Positions 34,329 through 42,098 of a stretch of DNA of 50,528 nucleotides are shown here, piece by piece (positions within the stretch are counted from its first letter, which is position 1; each line of letters opens with the position of its first letter). This DNA comes from JADJQU01 sp035490315 (GTDB lineage: Bacteria > Planctomycetota > UBA1135 > GCA-002686595). Made by a program: the position numbers and the translations under genes. The notes beneath the pieces were generated by a model. That model was not told the DNA's origin. It worked only from the letters and a program-made list of their open reading frames with translations, and did not search any database. The DNA is taken from contig DATHET010000075.1 in NCBI GenBank assembly GCA_035490315.1, forward strand, positions 1 through 50,528, in the 5' to 3' direction.

Positions 34329-35390
34329 CTAGCGACGTCCCGCCGCGGGCCCGCCGCGCGGACGGCGCGAATCCTTGGCGAAGTCCAGGCTGTCGCGGCC
34401 CTGGATCTGGGTGCGGATGTCGTTCATCAGCTCGTCCCAGGACTGGTATCGCGCATCCAGACTCTTGGCCATCATCTTCTCGATGAAGTAATGGAGGTGG
34501 TGCGAGAGGCCGCGGCCCTTGAGTTCCGGCGAGCTCAAGGACTCCATCACCTGCATGCGCAGGACCTCGCGGTTGTCGCTGGACTCGAAGGGCAGCCTGC
34601 CGACCACCAGGTGGAACAGGGTGACGCCGAGCGAGTAGATGTCGCCGCGCATGTCCGCCGCCGCGCCCCCGCGCGCCTGCTCGGGCGAGAGGTACTGCAC
34701 CGTGCCGACAGTCGTCTCCTCGTCCTTGGGCGCCTCGTCGGGCCGGCCGGCGAATCCCAGGTCGATCATTTTCGTGCGGCCGTTGCCCGAGAGCATGATG
34801 TTGCCAGGCTTGACGTCGCGGTGGATCACGTTCTGCGTCGTCAGATACGAGAGCACCTCCGCGACCTCGAGCACGATGCGCAGCGCCGTGGTCTCGTCGA
34901 AGGCCTGGCCAGCCTCGAGCACTTCGAGCAGGGTCTTGCCCTCGATCAGCTCCATCCGCGAGAAGTACATGTCTCCGCTCTTGGCGACGCCGAGACCGGC
35001 GACCAGTCCAGGATGCGAGAGCTTCTCGAGCAGCCGCGCTTCGGTGATGAAAGCCGCGCGCGTCTTCGCGTTGCGCGCGATGTCCGGCCGCAGGACCTTG
35101 AGCGCCAGCACGCGCTGGCTCTTCCGGTCGCGCACGCGGAACACGTCGGCGGTGCCGCCCGAGCCCAGCTTGCCCAGGATTTCGTAGCCCGGGATTTCCG
35201 GGATCTCGCCCGCGCGGGTGCGCCGCAGGCGCGCGATCTCGTCGCCGGACAGGCCCGCCCGCGCTTCGAGCAGCTCGTCGAGGTCGGCGCCGCTCGCCAG
35301 CTCTTCGAAAATCGAGCGCGCGAGGTCGACGGGCAGGTGGCCGCGGTGCGCGAGCTGTAGCAAAAATTCCTGATCGGGCTTCGAAGGCAT
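34329..35390 (-). CDS. Serine/threonine protein kinase (Hanks type)
   Basis: The 353-residue protein has a ~65-residue N-terminal helical region and then a complete kinase core. This comprises the P-loop GKLGSGGTADV (from residue 73), the catalytic lysine in ALKVL (K98), HRDVKPGN (190-197), DLGFAG in the DFG position (210), the SPEQARG activation-segment end, and DIYSLGVTLFHLVVGRLPF. All essential residues are present. There is no membrane helix, so it is a soluble kinase. It shares an operon with the metallopeptidase and is divergent to the AAA+ gene. It lies 3.5 kb from the FHA protein that heads the pseudopilin operon and could phosphorylate its partner; this is only a hypothesis. Confidence 0.9.
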   Translation of the reverse strand: MPSKPDQEFLLQLAHRGHLPVDLARSIFEELASGADLDELLEARAGLSGDEIARLRRTRAGEIPEIPGYEILGKLGSGGTADVFRVRDRKSQRVLALKVLRPDIARNAKTRAAFITEARLLEKLSHPGLVAGLGVAKSGDMYFSRMELIEGKTLLEVLEAGQAFDETTALRIVLEVAEVLSYLTTQNVIHRDVKPGNIMLSGNGRTKMIDLGFAGRPDEAPKDEETTVGTVQYLSPEQARGGAAADMRGDIYSLGVTLFHLVVGRLPFESSDNREVLRMQVMESLSSPELKGRGLSHHLHYFIEKMMAKSLDARYQSWDELMNDIRTQIQGRDSLDFAKDSRRPRGGPAAGRR

Positions 35391-35579
35391 AGTTGAAGTC
35401 TAGTCGCCGAGGCGGCGGGAGCCACAAGGCCTGTCGAGCTTCCCGCGAGCGCCGGTCAAGTTCGCGATGGGGTCCAGCCGAAGGGGAAAACTCGCCCGGC
35501 CGCTCCCCTGCGCCCGGGTCCCGGTGACCCTTCCTCCGCCGCGATTCCCTCGCGTCCGGTCCACTCCTTCGAGAGCGAC

Positions 35580-36905
35580 GTGAAGCCCGACCAGAGCCGA
35601 ACAGTCCATCGCTACCTGCTGCCCGTCGATGCCTTCGTGCGCATCCGGCTCCTGGAGCGCGGCGCCCCGCCCCTGCGCGCGCGGCCCGGCCTGGACCGCG
35701 CGAGCTACCGCCGGCTCGTGCTGGAAACCTGCTGCCCCGAATTCGGCCCCGACCCGGTCGCGGAGCTGGCGCGGCGCTGCCCCGAGGATTCGACGGCGGC
35801 CGAGGACCTGCTCTATCAATTGTGCATCGAGGTCAACCCCTCGCTCGACATCCACACCGTCCGGCTCTGCGACGAGGAATCCGATCCCGCGCTGGAGCCG
35901 CGCACGCTGGAGAGCGAGGTGCCGTCGCGAGAAACGGCGCGCCGCAACTTGCTGCGCCGCTCGCGCGGACTCGAGCAGCGCCTGTCGGAGCGCGTCGTCG
36001 GTCAACCCAAGGCCATCGCCGAGGTCGTCGCGGCGGTGCGGCGCGCGGCCGCTGGTCTGAGCGATGACCGCCGTCCGCTCGGCTGCTCGCTGTTCGTCGG
36101 CCGCACGGGAACCGGCAAGACCGAGCTCGCGCGCGCGATGGCCGAAGAGCTCTTCGACAAGGACGCGCTGGTGCGCATCGACTGCTCCGAGTTCGCCCTG
36201 GGCCATGAATCGGCGCGTCTGTCGGGCGCGCCCCCGGGCTACGTCGGCCACGAGCAGGGCGGATTCCTGACCGACGCGCTCAAGCGCCGGCCGGACTGCG
36301 TCGTGCTCTTCGACGAGATCGAAAAGGCCCATTCGCGGCTCCACCATTTATTGCTGCAGGTCCTCGACGATGGACACCTGACCGATGGACGCGGCAAGCG
36401 CGTCGATTTCACGCGCGCCTTCATCGTGCTGACCTCGAATGCAGGCGCCGCCGACGCGGTGGAAGCGGCGCGCAAGCTGGGCTTCGGCCCGCGCACGGAG
36501 GACGAAGCCGTCACCGGCTCCACGCTCGGCCCGCAAACCCTGTCGGAAATCGTCGAGCGCTCCCTGTCGCGCCAGTTCACGCCGGAATTCCTCGGACGCA
36601 TCGGCCGGCGCGTCCTGTTCCGCGAGCTCGATCGCGGCGACGCAACGCGTATCGCCGAGCGCCTGGTCTTCGAGCTCGCGCTGCGGCTCAAGCGGCGCGG
36701 CCACTCGGTCGCCTTCTCCTCCGCCGTGCCGCGCTGGTTGGTGCGCGAGGGCTTCAGCGTCGACAAGGGCGCGCGCGAGCTCGAGCACACCCTGGCTCGC
36801 GAGCTCGAGAGCCTCTTGTGCGAGCATCTGTTGGAGCGGCGCGAGAAGGGCCTGGTGCGCGTCTCGATCCGCGCCGGCCGGCCTGCGATCCTGCGCGCAG
36901 CCTGA
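35580..36905 (+). CDS. Single-ring Clp/Hsp100-like AAA+ ATPase with novel N terminus
   Basis: It starts at a GTG at 35580; no earlier start is convincing. The 441-residue protein has ~150 N-terminal residues that I do not recognise. A single ClpA/B-type second AAA+ domain follows: SERVVGQPKAIAEVV, Walker A FVGRTGTGKTELARA (about 171-185), pore-like GAPPGYVGHEQGG, Walker B VVLFDEIEKAH (about 241-251), sensor 1 FIVLTSNAG, EFLGRIGRRVLF, and a small ClpB_D2 C-terminal part (GARELEHTLARELESLL). ClpA/B proteins normally have two AAA+ rings; only the D2-like ring is present here. The GYVGHEQGG loop is the usual substrate-threading motif, so an unfoldase function is likely. Confidence 0.85.
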   Translation: MKPDQSRTVHRYLLPVDAFVRIRLLERGAPPLRARPGLDRASYRRLVLETCCPEFGPDPVAELARRCPEDSTAAEDLLYQLCIEVNPSLDIHTVRLCDEESDPALEPRTLESEVPSRETARRNLLRRSRGLEQRLSERVVGQPKAIAEVVAAVRRAAAGLSDDRRPLGCSLFVGRTGTGKTELARAMAEELFDKDALVRIDCSEFALGHESARLSGAPPGYVGHEQGGFLTDALKRRPDCVVLFDEIEKAHSRLHHLLLQVLDDGHLTDGRGKRVDFTRAFIVLTSNAGAADAVEAARKLGFGPRTEDEAVTGSTLGPQTLSEIVERSLSRQFTPEFLGRIGRRVLFRELDRGDATRIAERLVFELALRLKRRGHSVAFSSAVPRWLVREGFSVDKGARELEHTLARELESLLCEHLLERREKGLVRVSIRAGRPAILRAA

Positions 36906-36967
36906 TCGGCGGCAGGGACGCGCCGGGGTCGCTCCCCGCCCGGCCTTGGAGTATCCTGCGCCCCTTT

Positions 36968-36983
36968 CGTCACGCGCGTGACG
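36968..36983. promoter_or_regulatory. 16-bp perfect palindrome upstream of the chaperone-BMC operon
   Basis: CGTCACGC is followed directly by its reverse complement GCGTGACG. It lies 30 bases before the ATG at 37014 and 11 bases after a possible -10-like TATCCT (36952-36957). A dimeric repressor could bind here and control the chaperone, vertex-protein and aldolase genes. No regulator in the window is obviously linked to it. The symmetry is certain, the role is inference. Confidence 0.35.
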
Positions 36984-37013
36984 ATCCCAGGAAGCGGCTA
37001 GCTCGAGGTGTTG

Positions 37014-38429
37014 ATGTACGCGTTCGCATGGATGGTGATCCTGGCGCTCCAGGCTGTGCCGGCCGCCCCCGATCCCAAGGCGCCGGCCCGTCCGGCGGCG
37101 GCCAAGCCCGTGGAGCTGGCCCCCCTGGGCAAGGACGAAGCGGCGCGCGCCGACGACACCGTCATCACCATGGCGGAGTTCGACGAGCTCCTGATCGGCA
37201 GGCGTGCGATGGGACCGGTCGGCCGCGACACGCTCAAGCACCTGCTCAACACCAAGGTGCTCGCCCTGCTTGCCAAGGAGAGCAAGCTGGTGATCACCGA
37301 GAAGCAGATCGACGAGCGCAGCAAGGAGATCGAAACGGAGATCGTCGCCTCGGGTGCGGCGAAGAACCTGCGCGAGTACCTCGACGAGAGCGGAGTGGCC
37401 CTCGACGTGTTCCGCGAGACCCTCGGCCTGGCCCTGATCCAGGAGACCTTGACGGGACGCGCCCTCGGCCTGCCGCCGGGCGAAAAGATCAACGCGGAGA
37501 AGCAGGAGATGTGGCTCTCCCAGGTGCTGACCGAGCGCGGCGCCGAGCTGCCGCCGCCGCCCTGGCCGGACGGGGTCGCGGCGCGCTGCAGCGGCCTCGA
37601 GATCAAGGTCAAGGACCTGCTCGAGCACATGCACGTGCTCCTGCCGCCGGAGGACGTGCGCGAGGACTGTTTCCAGCTGATCCTGCAGAAGCGCATCCGC
37701 GCGCGCATGCCCGACCTCTCGACCGAGGCCGTGGACAAGGCCGTCGACGCCGAGCTCGCCCGCCGCCGCGTGAAGTTCGAGAGCGATCCGACGCACCGCG
37801 GCCTGAGCTTCGACCAGGCCATGGGCGCCCAGGGACTGCAAGGCGCTTACCTGCGCAAGGACCCGGCCGTCATGATCGCGGCCCTGGCCACGCTGTGGGT
37901 CGACCGCTCCCAGGGCGACGCCGGCCTGCGCGCGACCTATGCGAAGGAGCGCGATTACTTCGACGGTCGCTACGGCGAGGCGATCGAGGCGCGGATCCTT
38001 TTCCTGCGCGCGACGCCTCTGCCCAACCAGTTGATCCCGCGCGATTTCGCCGCCGCCGACCGCGAGCTGGTGAAAATGAAGTCGGAGATCAAGACCGTGA
38101 AGGACTTCGAGAAGCTCGCGCGCGAGCGCTCCGAGGAAAAAGCCACGGGCGAAAAAGGTGGCATGCTCGGCGAGATCACGCGCGGCGACGACCGCGTCCC
38201 GGTCGAGGTGCGCGACGCTCTGTTCCTGGCCAAGCCGGCGAGCGACGGCACCGCGCTGGTCGGTCCCGTGCGCCTCGACGGCGGCTCCTGCTTGTTGTGG
38301 GCCGGCCTGCGCCGACCCGCGCCCGGTTGGGAAGACATGTCGACATTCGTCCACGCTGAATTGCGCAAGCGTTTTCTGGACGGTCTCTTGAAGCGCGACA
38401 GCGTGCGCACCTACCTGGACAGACCCTGA
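37014..38429 (+). CDS. SurA/parvulin-like chaperone with duplicated N-terminal domain
   Basis: I chose the ATG at 37014 with a GAGG ribosome-binding site nearby; GTG at 37008 is an alternative. The 471-residue protein begins with a signal-peptide-like segment (AFAWMVILALQAVPAAP). Two SurA_N-like helical blocks follow: FDELLIGRRAMGPVGRDTLK with ITEKQIDERSKEIETEI, then EIKVKDLLEHMHVLLPPEDV with STEAVDKAVDAELARRR. The C-terminal part is a parvulin-type rotamase domain (IEARILFLRATPLP; KTVKDFEKLARERSEEKATGEKGGMLGEI; ALFLAKPASDGTALVGPVRLDGG). It lies 10 bases from the first BMC vertex gene with a good AAGGAA site, so it appears co-transcribed with the BMC genes. That is an unusual partner for a cytoplasmic microcompartment. 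Confidence 0.7.
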   Translation: MYAFAWMVILALQAVPAAPDPKAPARPAAAKPVELAPLGKDEAARADDTVITMAEFDELLIGRRAMGPVGRDTLKHLLNTKVLALLAKESKLVITEKQIDERSKEIETEIVASGAAKNLREYLDESGVALDVFRETLGLALIQETLTGRALGLPPGEKINAEKQEMWLSQVLTERGAELPPPPWPDGVAARCSGLEIKVKDLLEHMHVLLPPEDVREDCFQLILQKRIRARMPDLSTEAVDKAVDAELARRRVKFESDPTHRGLSFDQAMGAQGLQGAYLRKDPAVMIAALATLWVDRSQGDAGLRATYAKERDYFDGRYGEAIEARILFLRATPLPNQLIPRDFAAADRELVKMKSEIKTVKDFEKLARERSEEKATGEKGGMLGEITRGDDRVPVEVRDALFLAKPASDGTALVGPVRLDGGSCLLWAGLRRPAPGWEDMSTFVHAELRKRFLDGLLKRDSVRTYLDRP

Positions 38430-38439
38430 AGGAACATCG

Positions 38440-38733
38440 ATGTTGATCGGGAAAGTGGTCGGGAGCGTGGTCGCCACGCAAAAGGACGAGAAGCTCGAGG
38501 GCCGCACCCTGCTGGTCGTGCAGGTGCACAACCAGCAGAACAAGCCGCTCGACCAGTACGTCGTCGCCGTCGATTCCGTGCAGGCCGGCCAGGGCGACAT
38601 GGTGCTCTACGCCACCGGCTCGAGCGCGCGCCAGACGACCTTGACCGAAGGCCGGCCCTGCGACGCGGTGGTGATGGCCGTGGTCGATTCCTGGGATCTC
38701 GGCGGCGACAACGTCTACGAGAAGTGGGCCTGA
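38440..38733 (+). CDS. Bacterial microcompartment vertex protein (BMC-P; EutN/CcmL family) 1
   Basis: The ATG at 38440 is preceded by AAGGAA. The 97-residue protein matches the EutN/CcmL family: GKVVGSVVATQK near the start, ending its first half in LEGRTLLVVQV, followed by VVAVDSVQAGQGDMVLYATGSSAR and CDAVVMAVVDSW. BMC-P pentamers close the vertices of protein shells. It is the first of three consecutive vertex genes (one-base spacing to the second). No hexameric shell gene is in the window. Confidence 0.92.
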   Translation: MLIGKVVGSVVATQKDEKLEGRTLLVVQVHNQQNKPLDQYVVAVDSVQAGQGDMVLYATGSSARQTTLTEGRPCDAVVMAVVDSWDLGGDNVYEKWA

Positions 38734-38734
38734 G

Positions 38735-39034
38735 ATGTACCTCGCGCGCGTCACCGGCCGGGTGGTCACCACACAGCGCTACCCCGGGCTCGACGGCATC
38801 GCCTTGCAGTGGATCCAGCCGCTCGACGAGGACGGCAAGACCATGGGCGAGCAGCTCGTCGCTTGCGCGGTGGTTTCCACCGGCCCCGGCGACCTGGTGA
38901 TGTTCGTCGACGGCCGCGAAGCCGCCCTCGCCTGCCCGACGACCTTCGTCCCGGTCGATGCCGCGATCGTCGGCTTCGTCGAGCAGGTCGAATCCAAGGG
39001 CGCGATCATCGGCCGCAAGGCCAGGGTGAGCTGA
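38735..39034 (+). CDS. Bacterial microcompartment vertex protein (BMC-P; EutN/CcmL family) 2
   Basis: The 99-residue protein starts MYLARVTGRVVTTQRYPGLDGIALQWIQP, the family's typical first hairpin. ACAVVSTGPGDLVMFVDGREA and DAAIVGFVEQVES follow. It is clearly a paralogue of its neighbours but has diverged strongly: by eye roughly 30-40% identity to copies 1 and 3. Distinct paralogues may occupy different vertices, as in other microcompartments with three BMC-P genes. It overlaps the next gene by one base (TGATG). Confidence 0.92.
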   Translation: MYLARVTGRVVTTQRYPGLDGIALQWIQPLDEDGKTMGEQLVACAVVSTGPGDLVMFVDGREAALACPTTFVPVDAAIVGFVEQVESKGAIIGRKARVS

Positions 39035-39351
39035 TGTTCCTCGCCGAAGTCCTGGGCACGGTGGTCGCGCCGGTGCAGATCAAGGTGCTCGACGGCGAGA
39101 AGCTGCTGCTCGTGCGGCCGATCACGCCCGACGGCAAGCGCACGGGAAAGACGCGCATCGCCCTCGACCGCGCCGGCGCCGGAGTCGGCGATCGCGTGCT
39201 GGTCGTCGACGAAGGCAACAGCGCGCGCGGCGTGCTCGGCAATCCGACCGCCGCGGTGAAAACGCTGATCGTCGGCGTGGTCGACTACGTCGAGAGCGAG
39301 CGCGGCCGCTACGACCACCGCTCGCCGCGCATCAAACTGGTGGCGCCGTGA
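39034..39351 (+). CDS. Bacterial microcompartment vertex protein (BMC-P; EutN/CcmL family) 3
   Basis: The ATG at 39034 overlaps the preceding stop by one base. The 105-residue product begins MFLAEVLGTVVAPVQI and contains LLLVRPITPDGKRTGKTRIALDRAGAGVGDRVLVVDEGNSAR and TLIVGVVDYVE, the EutN/CcmL core. A longer basic C-terminal tail (GRYDHRSPRIKLV) distinguishes it. It overlaps the aldolase gene by four bases (GTGA), implying translational coupling between shell vertex and enzyme. Confidence 0.92.
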   Translation: MFLAEVLGTVVAPVQIKVLDGEKLLLVRPITPDGKRTGKTRIALDRAGAGVGDRVLVVDEGNSARGVLGNPTAAVKTLIVGVVDYVESERGRYDHRSPRIKLVAP

Positions 39352-40091
39352 GCGATCTGGCCCAGGCCATGGCCCAGGCGCGCGGCTGGTCCGACGAAGA
39401 GCTGCGCCTGCGCCGCGGAATCTGCGAGATCGGCAAGCTCGCCTACTCGCGCGGCTACATCGTCGGCGCGGACGGCAATCTCTCGGCGCGCATGTCCGAC
39501 GGCACGATCCTGATCACGCCCGCCGGCGCGATGAAAGGCTTCCTCGAGCTCTCGCACATCGCCCGCATCGACATGCGCGGCAACGTCGTGGACGGCGGGC
39601 CCAAGGCCTCGACGGAAAAGGCGATCCACCTCGTCGTCTACGAGGAGCGGCCGGAGATGAAGGCCGTCGTGCACGCCCATCCGCCCCACGCCGTGGCGAT
39701 GACCATCGCGGGCATCGACCTGCAGCAGCCCTTCATCCCCGAGATCATCGTGACCATCGGCGGGATCCCCACCGCGCCCTTCGGCACGCCGGGCACGCAG
39801 GAGCTGCCCGAGTCGATCCGCGCGATCGTGCGCTGCTCCGACACGGTGGTCATGAAGAACCACGGCTCGGTCACCATGGGGACGAATCTGCTCGACGCGT
39901 ACAAGAAGCTCGACATGGTCGAGCACACGGCCAAGATCCTGTGGCTGGCCCACACGGTCGGGGCGAAGCTCCAGCCCCTCGATCCGGAGAAGGTCAAGAA
40001 ACTGCTGGCGACGCGCGCGGCCCTGGGTGTGACGACGGTCAACACCCTCGAGAATTCCTGCGCGCAGACCCAGGTCAAAAGCCAGTCTTGA
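39348..40091 (+). CDS. Class II aldolase (fuculose/rhamnulose-phosphate aldolase type)
   Basis: The 247-residue protein has the class II aldolase/adducin pattern: GADGNLSARMSDGTILITPAG, E90 in ASTEKAIH, the zinc-binding HAHPPH (H109, H111) and KNHGSVTMG (H172). The GTG start overlaps the upstream stop. In planctomycetal PV-type microcompartments this family cleaves L-fuculose- or L-rhamnulose-1-phosphate to dihydroxyacetone phosphate and lactaldehyde. The gene order of three vertex proteins and an aldolase matches that kind of locus in part. The C-terminal tail carries an amphipathic-looking helix (DPEKVKKLLATRAALG) that might be an encapsulation peptide; this is uncertain. Confidence 0.87.
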   Translation: MSDLAQAMAQARGWSDEELRLRRGICEIGKLAYSRGYIVGADGNLSARMSDGTILITPAGAMKGFLELSHIARIDMRGNVVDGGPKASTEKAIHLVVYEERPEMKAVVHAHPPHAVAMTIAGIDLQQPFIPEIIVTIGGIPTAPFGTPGTQELPESIRAIVRCSDTVVMKNHGSVTMGTNLLDAYKKLDMVEHTAKILWLAHTVGAKLQPLDPEKVKKLLATRAALGVTTVNTLENSCAQTQVKSQS

Positions 40092-40150
40092 TCCTCTCTT
40101 CTCGCTGGATTGAAGACCTGGTTTCGCTCTTCGCCAATGCTCGTCGCACG

Positions 40151-41392
40151 ATGATTTCCTCCACCGTCCTGTTGAGTTCCCTGGTCCTGGGCTGCAGCCA
40201 GGGCGACGCGCCGTCCCATGCATCGCCGCAGGGCGTCAGCCTGATCGGTGTCGCGTCGATCGCGGCGGATGCGAGCGATCTCTCCGGGCTGGCCGATCCG
40301 ATTCCCGACTCGAAAACCCCGCAGAATCGCGTGGGCTCGATGGGCTCGGGGCTCGATTACACGGGCAGCGGGAACTCCTACATCGCGTCGTGCGACCGCG
40401 GGCCCAGCGACGGCGCGGTCGCATTTCTTCCGCGCTTCCAGAACCTCTCGATCGTCGCCGACGCGAAAGCCTCGAGCTTGAGCGTCAAGCTCGAAGCGAC
40501 GACGCTCTTCACCGACGAGCAGGGCGGCCGCTACACCGGACTGGCCTCGAGCTTCGACACCGGCGCGCCGCCGAAGGGCCGACGACTCGACACGGAAGGC
40601 ATCCGTGTGGCGAAGAACGGCAATCTGTTCACCAGCGACGAGTACGGCCCGTGGATCGACGAATGGACTGCTCGCGGCGTGCACGTACGCCGCTTCGAGC
40701 TGCCGGCGAAGCTCTACGTCGCGAAGCTCAGTGGAACACCCGCGGACGAGTTTCCGCCGAACAATGCGTCGGGCCGTCAATCCAATCGCGGCATGGAGGG
40801 TCTTGCGCGCAGCCCGGAAGGTACGCGCCTCTACGGTGTGATGCAGAGCCCGCTGATCCAGGACGGAGGCCTCGACGACAAGCAGAAGCGCGTCGGCACC
40901 AACGTGCGCCTGCTCGAGCTCGAGCTCGCGAGCGGAAAGACGCGCGAATTTCTCTACACGCTCGAGAGCGGGAAGAATGGCGTGAACGAGATCGTTGCCG
41001 TGGGCCCGCACACGCTGCTCGCGCTCGAACGCGACGGAGCCGAGGGCGCGAAGGCCGAGTTCAAACGCGTCTACAAGGTCGAGCTCGACGGCGCGAGCGA
41101 TGTTTCAGCGCAAGCGGCCCTGCCGACCAAGGACGTTCCGGCCGGCGTCGTGCCGCTGAAGAAATCCTTGCTCCTCGATTTCCTCGATCCGCGTTTCGCC
41201 CTTGCCGGCGAGAAGATGCCCGAGAAGATCGAAGGCCTGGCCTTCGGACCGAAGCTCCCCGACGGACGTCAGCTCCTGATCGTCAGTATCGACAACGATT
41301 TCCGGCCGGACGTGCCGAACACCTTCTGGGCGTTCGGCATCGATCCGACGCTGCTCCCCGGCTTCGAGCCGGCGCAGTTCGACGCGCGCTGA
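40151..41392 (+). CDS. Esterase-like activity of phytase-family lipoprotein
   Basis: The ATG at 40151 gives a lipoprotein signal (LLSSLVLGC, lipobox LVLGC). The 413-residue protein then shows the phytase-like esterase pattern: SGLDYTGSGNSYIASCDRGP near the start, LDTEGIRVAKNGNLFTSDEYGPWI in the middle, GMEGLARSPEGTRLYGVMQSPL, and KIEGLAFGPKLPDGRQLLIVSIDNDF near the end. These motifs suit a beta-propeller of the esterase-like phytase family (PF13449 type). It lies 59 bases after the aldolase, in the same direction. Whether it belongs to that operon is not clear. It ends one base from the convergent metalloprotease. Confidence 0.82.
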   Translation: MISSTVLLSSLVLGCSQGDAPSHASPQGVSLIGVASIAADASDLSGLADPIPDSKTPQNRVGSMGSGLDYTGSGNSYIASCDRGPSDGAVAFLPRFQNLSIVADAKASSLSVKLEATTLFTDEQGGRYTGLASSFDTGAPPKGRRLDTEGIRVAKNGNLFTSDEYGPWIDEWTARGVHVRRFELPAKLYVAKLSGTPADEFPPNNASGRQSNRGMEGLARSPEGTRLYGVMQSPLIQDGGLDDKQKRVGTNVRLLELELASGKTREFLYTLESGKNGVNEIVAVGPHTLLALERDGAEGAKAEFKRVYKVELDGASDVSAQAALPTKDVPAGVVPLKKSLLLDFLDPRFALAGEKMPEKIEGLAFGPKLPDGRQLLIVSIDNDFRPDVPNTFWAFGIDPTLLPGFEPAQFDAR

Positions 41393-41393
41393 A

Positions 41394-42098
41394 TCAGTCG
41401 CGCGTGCTCCGCGTGCGCAGGATCAAATAGATCAGCTGCATCACGCCCGCCGCGGCTGCGGCGAGGTAAGTCATCGCGGCAGCGCGCAGCACGTCGCTCA
41501 CGCCGACAGCCTCTTCCTGGGTGCTGACGATCCCGGTCTGGGCCAGCACGGCCTTGGCGCGGTTCGAGGCGTTGAACTCGGTCGGGAGCGTGACCAGCTG
41601 GAACAGCACCACGCCCGCGAACATCACGATGCCGATGGTCATCAAGGGTTGCGCGAGCGCCGAGCGCGAGCCCGCGAGCACCAGGCCGATGACGAAGGGC
41701 AGGAACCACAGCCGGCTGCCGATGTTGACCACCGGCACGAGCGCGCTGCGCAGCACCAGCGGCCCGTAGCCGACCTTGTCCTGGATCGAGTGACCGGCTT
41801 CGTGGGCCGCGACCGCGATCGAGGAGATCGAGCGGCCGTCGTAGACCTCCGGCGACAGGCGCAGCACGCGCTTCGTCGGATCGAAGTGATCGCTCAGGAA
41901 TCCCTGGTGGCGCTCGATCGAGATTCCGCTGACGCCGCCGGCGTCCATGACCGCTTGCGCGGCATCCTTGCCGGTCATGCCGGAGCGAACACCGATCGTG
42001 CTGTAGTGCTTGAACGTGCTGGTGACCCTGTACTGCGCCCAGAGGCTGAAGATCAGCGCGGGAAGAGTCAGGATCCAGTAAAGCGGGTCGAAGAACAT
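41394..42098 (-). CDS. YugP-type integral membrane zinc metalloprotease
   Basis: The ATG at 42098 gives a 234-residue protein with an N-terminal helix (PLYWILTLPALIFSLWAQY), the zinc motif HEAGH (H99-E100-H103) and two or three later membrane helices (LVPVVNIGSRLWFLPFVIGLVLA; PLMTIGIVMFAGVVLFQLV; AAMTYLAAAAAGVMQLIYLIL). The segments RVTSTFKHYS and VRSGMTGKDAAQAVMDAGG are typical of the family (neutral zinc metallopeptidase, PF04298). Its substrate and physiological role are not established. Convergent with the phytase-like gene; divergent from the MerR gene. Confidence 0.9.
   Translation of the reverse strand: MFFDPLYWILTLPALIFSLWAQYRVTSTFKHYSTIGVRSGMTGKDAAQAVMDAGGVSGISIERHQGFLSDHFDPTKRVLRLSPEVYDGRSISSIAVAAHEAGHSIQDKVGYGPLVLRSALVPVVNIGSRLWFLPFVIGLVLAGSRSALAQPLMTIGIVMFAGVVLFQLVTLPTEFNASNRAKAVLAQTGIVSTQEEAVGVSDVLRAAAMTYLAAAAAGVMQLIYLILRTRSTRD

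Noticed and set aside
38440..40091. Complete PV-type microcompartment locus
   Set aside because: No BMC-H, aldehyde dehydrogenase, PduL or AckA can be seen in the window; only vertex genes and an aldolase are present.
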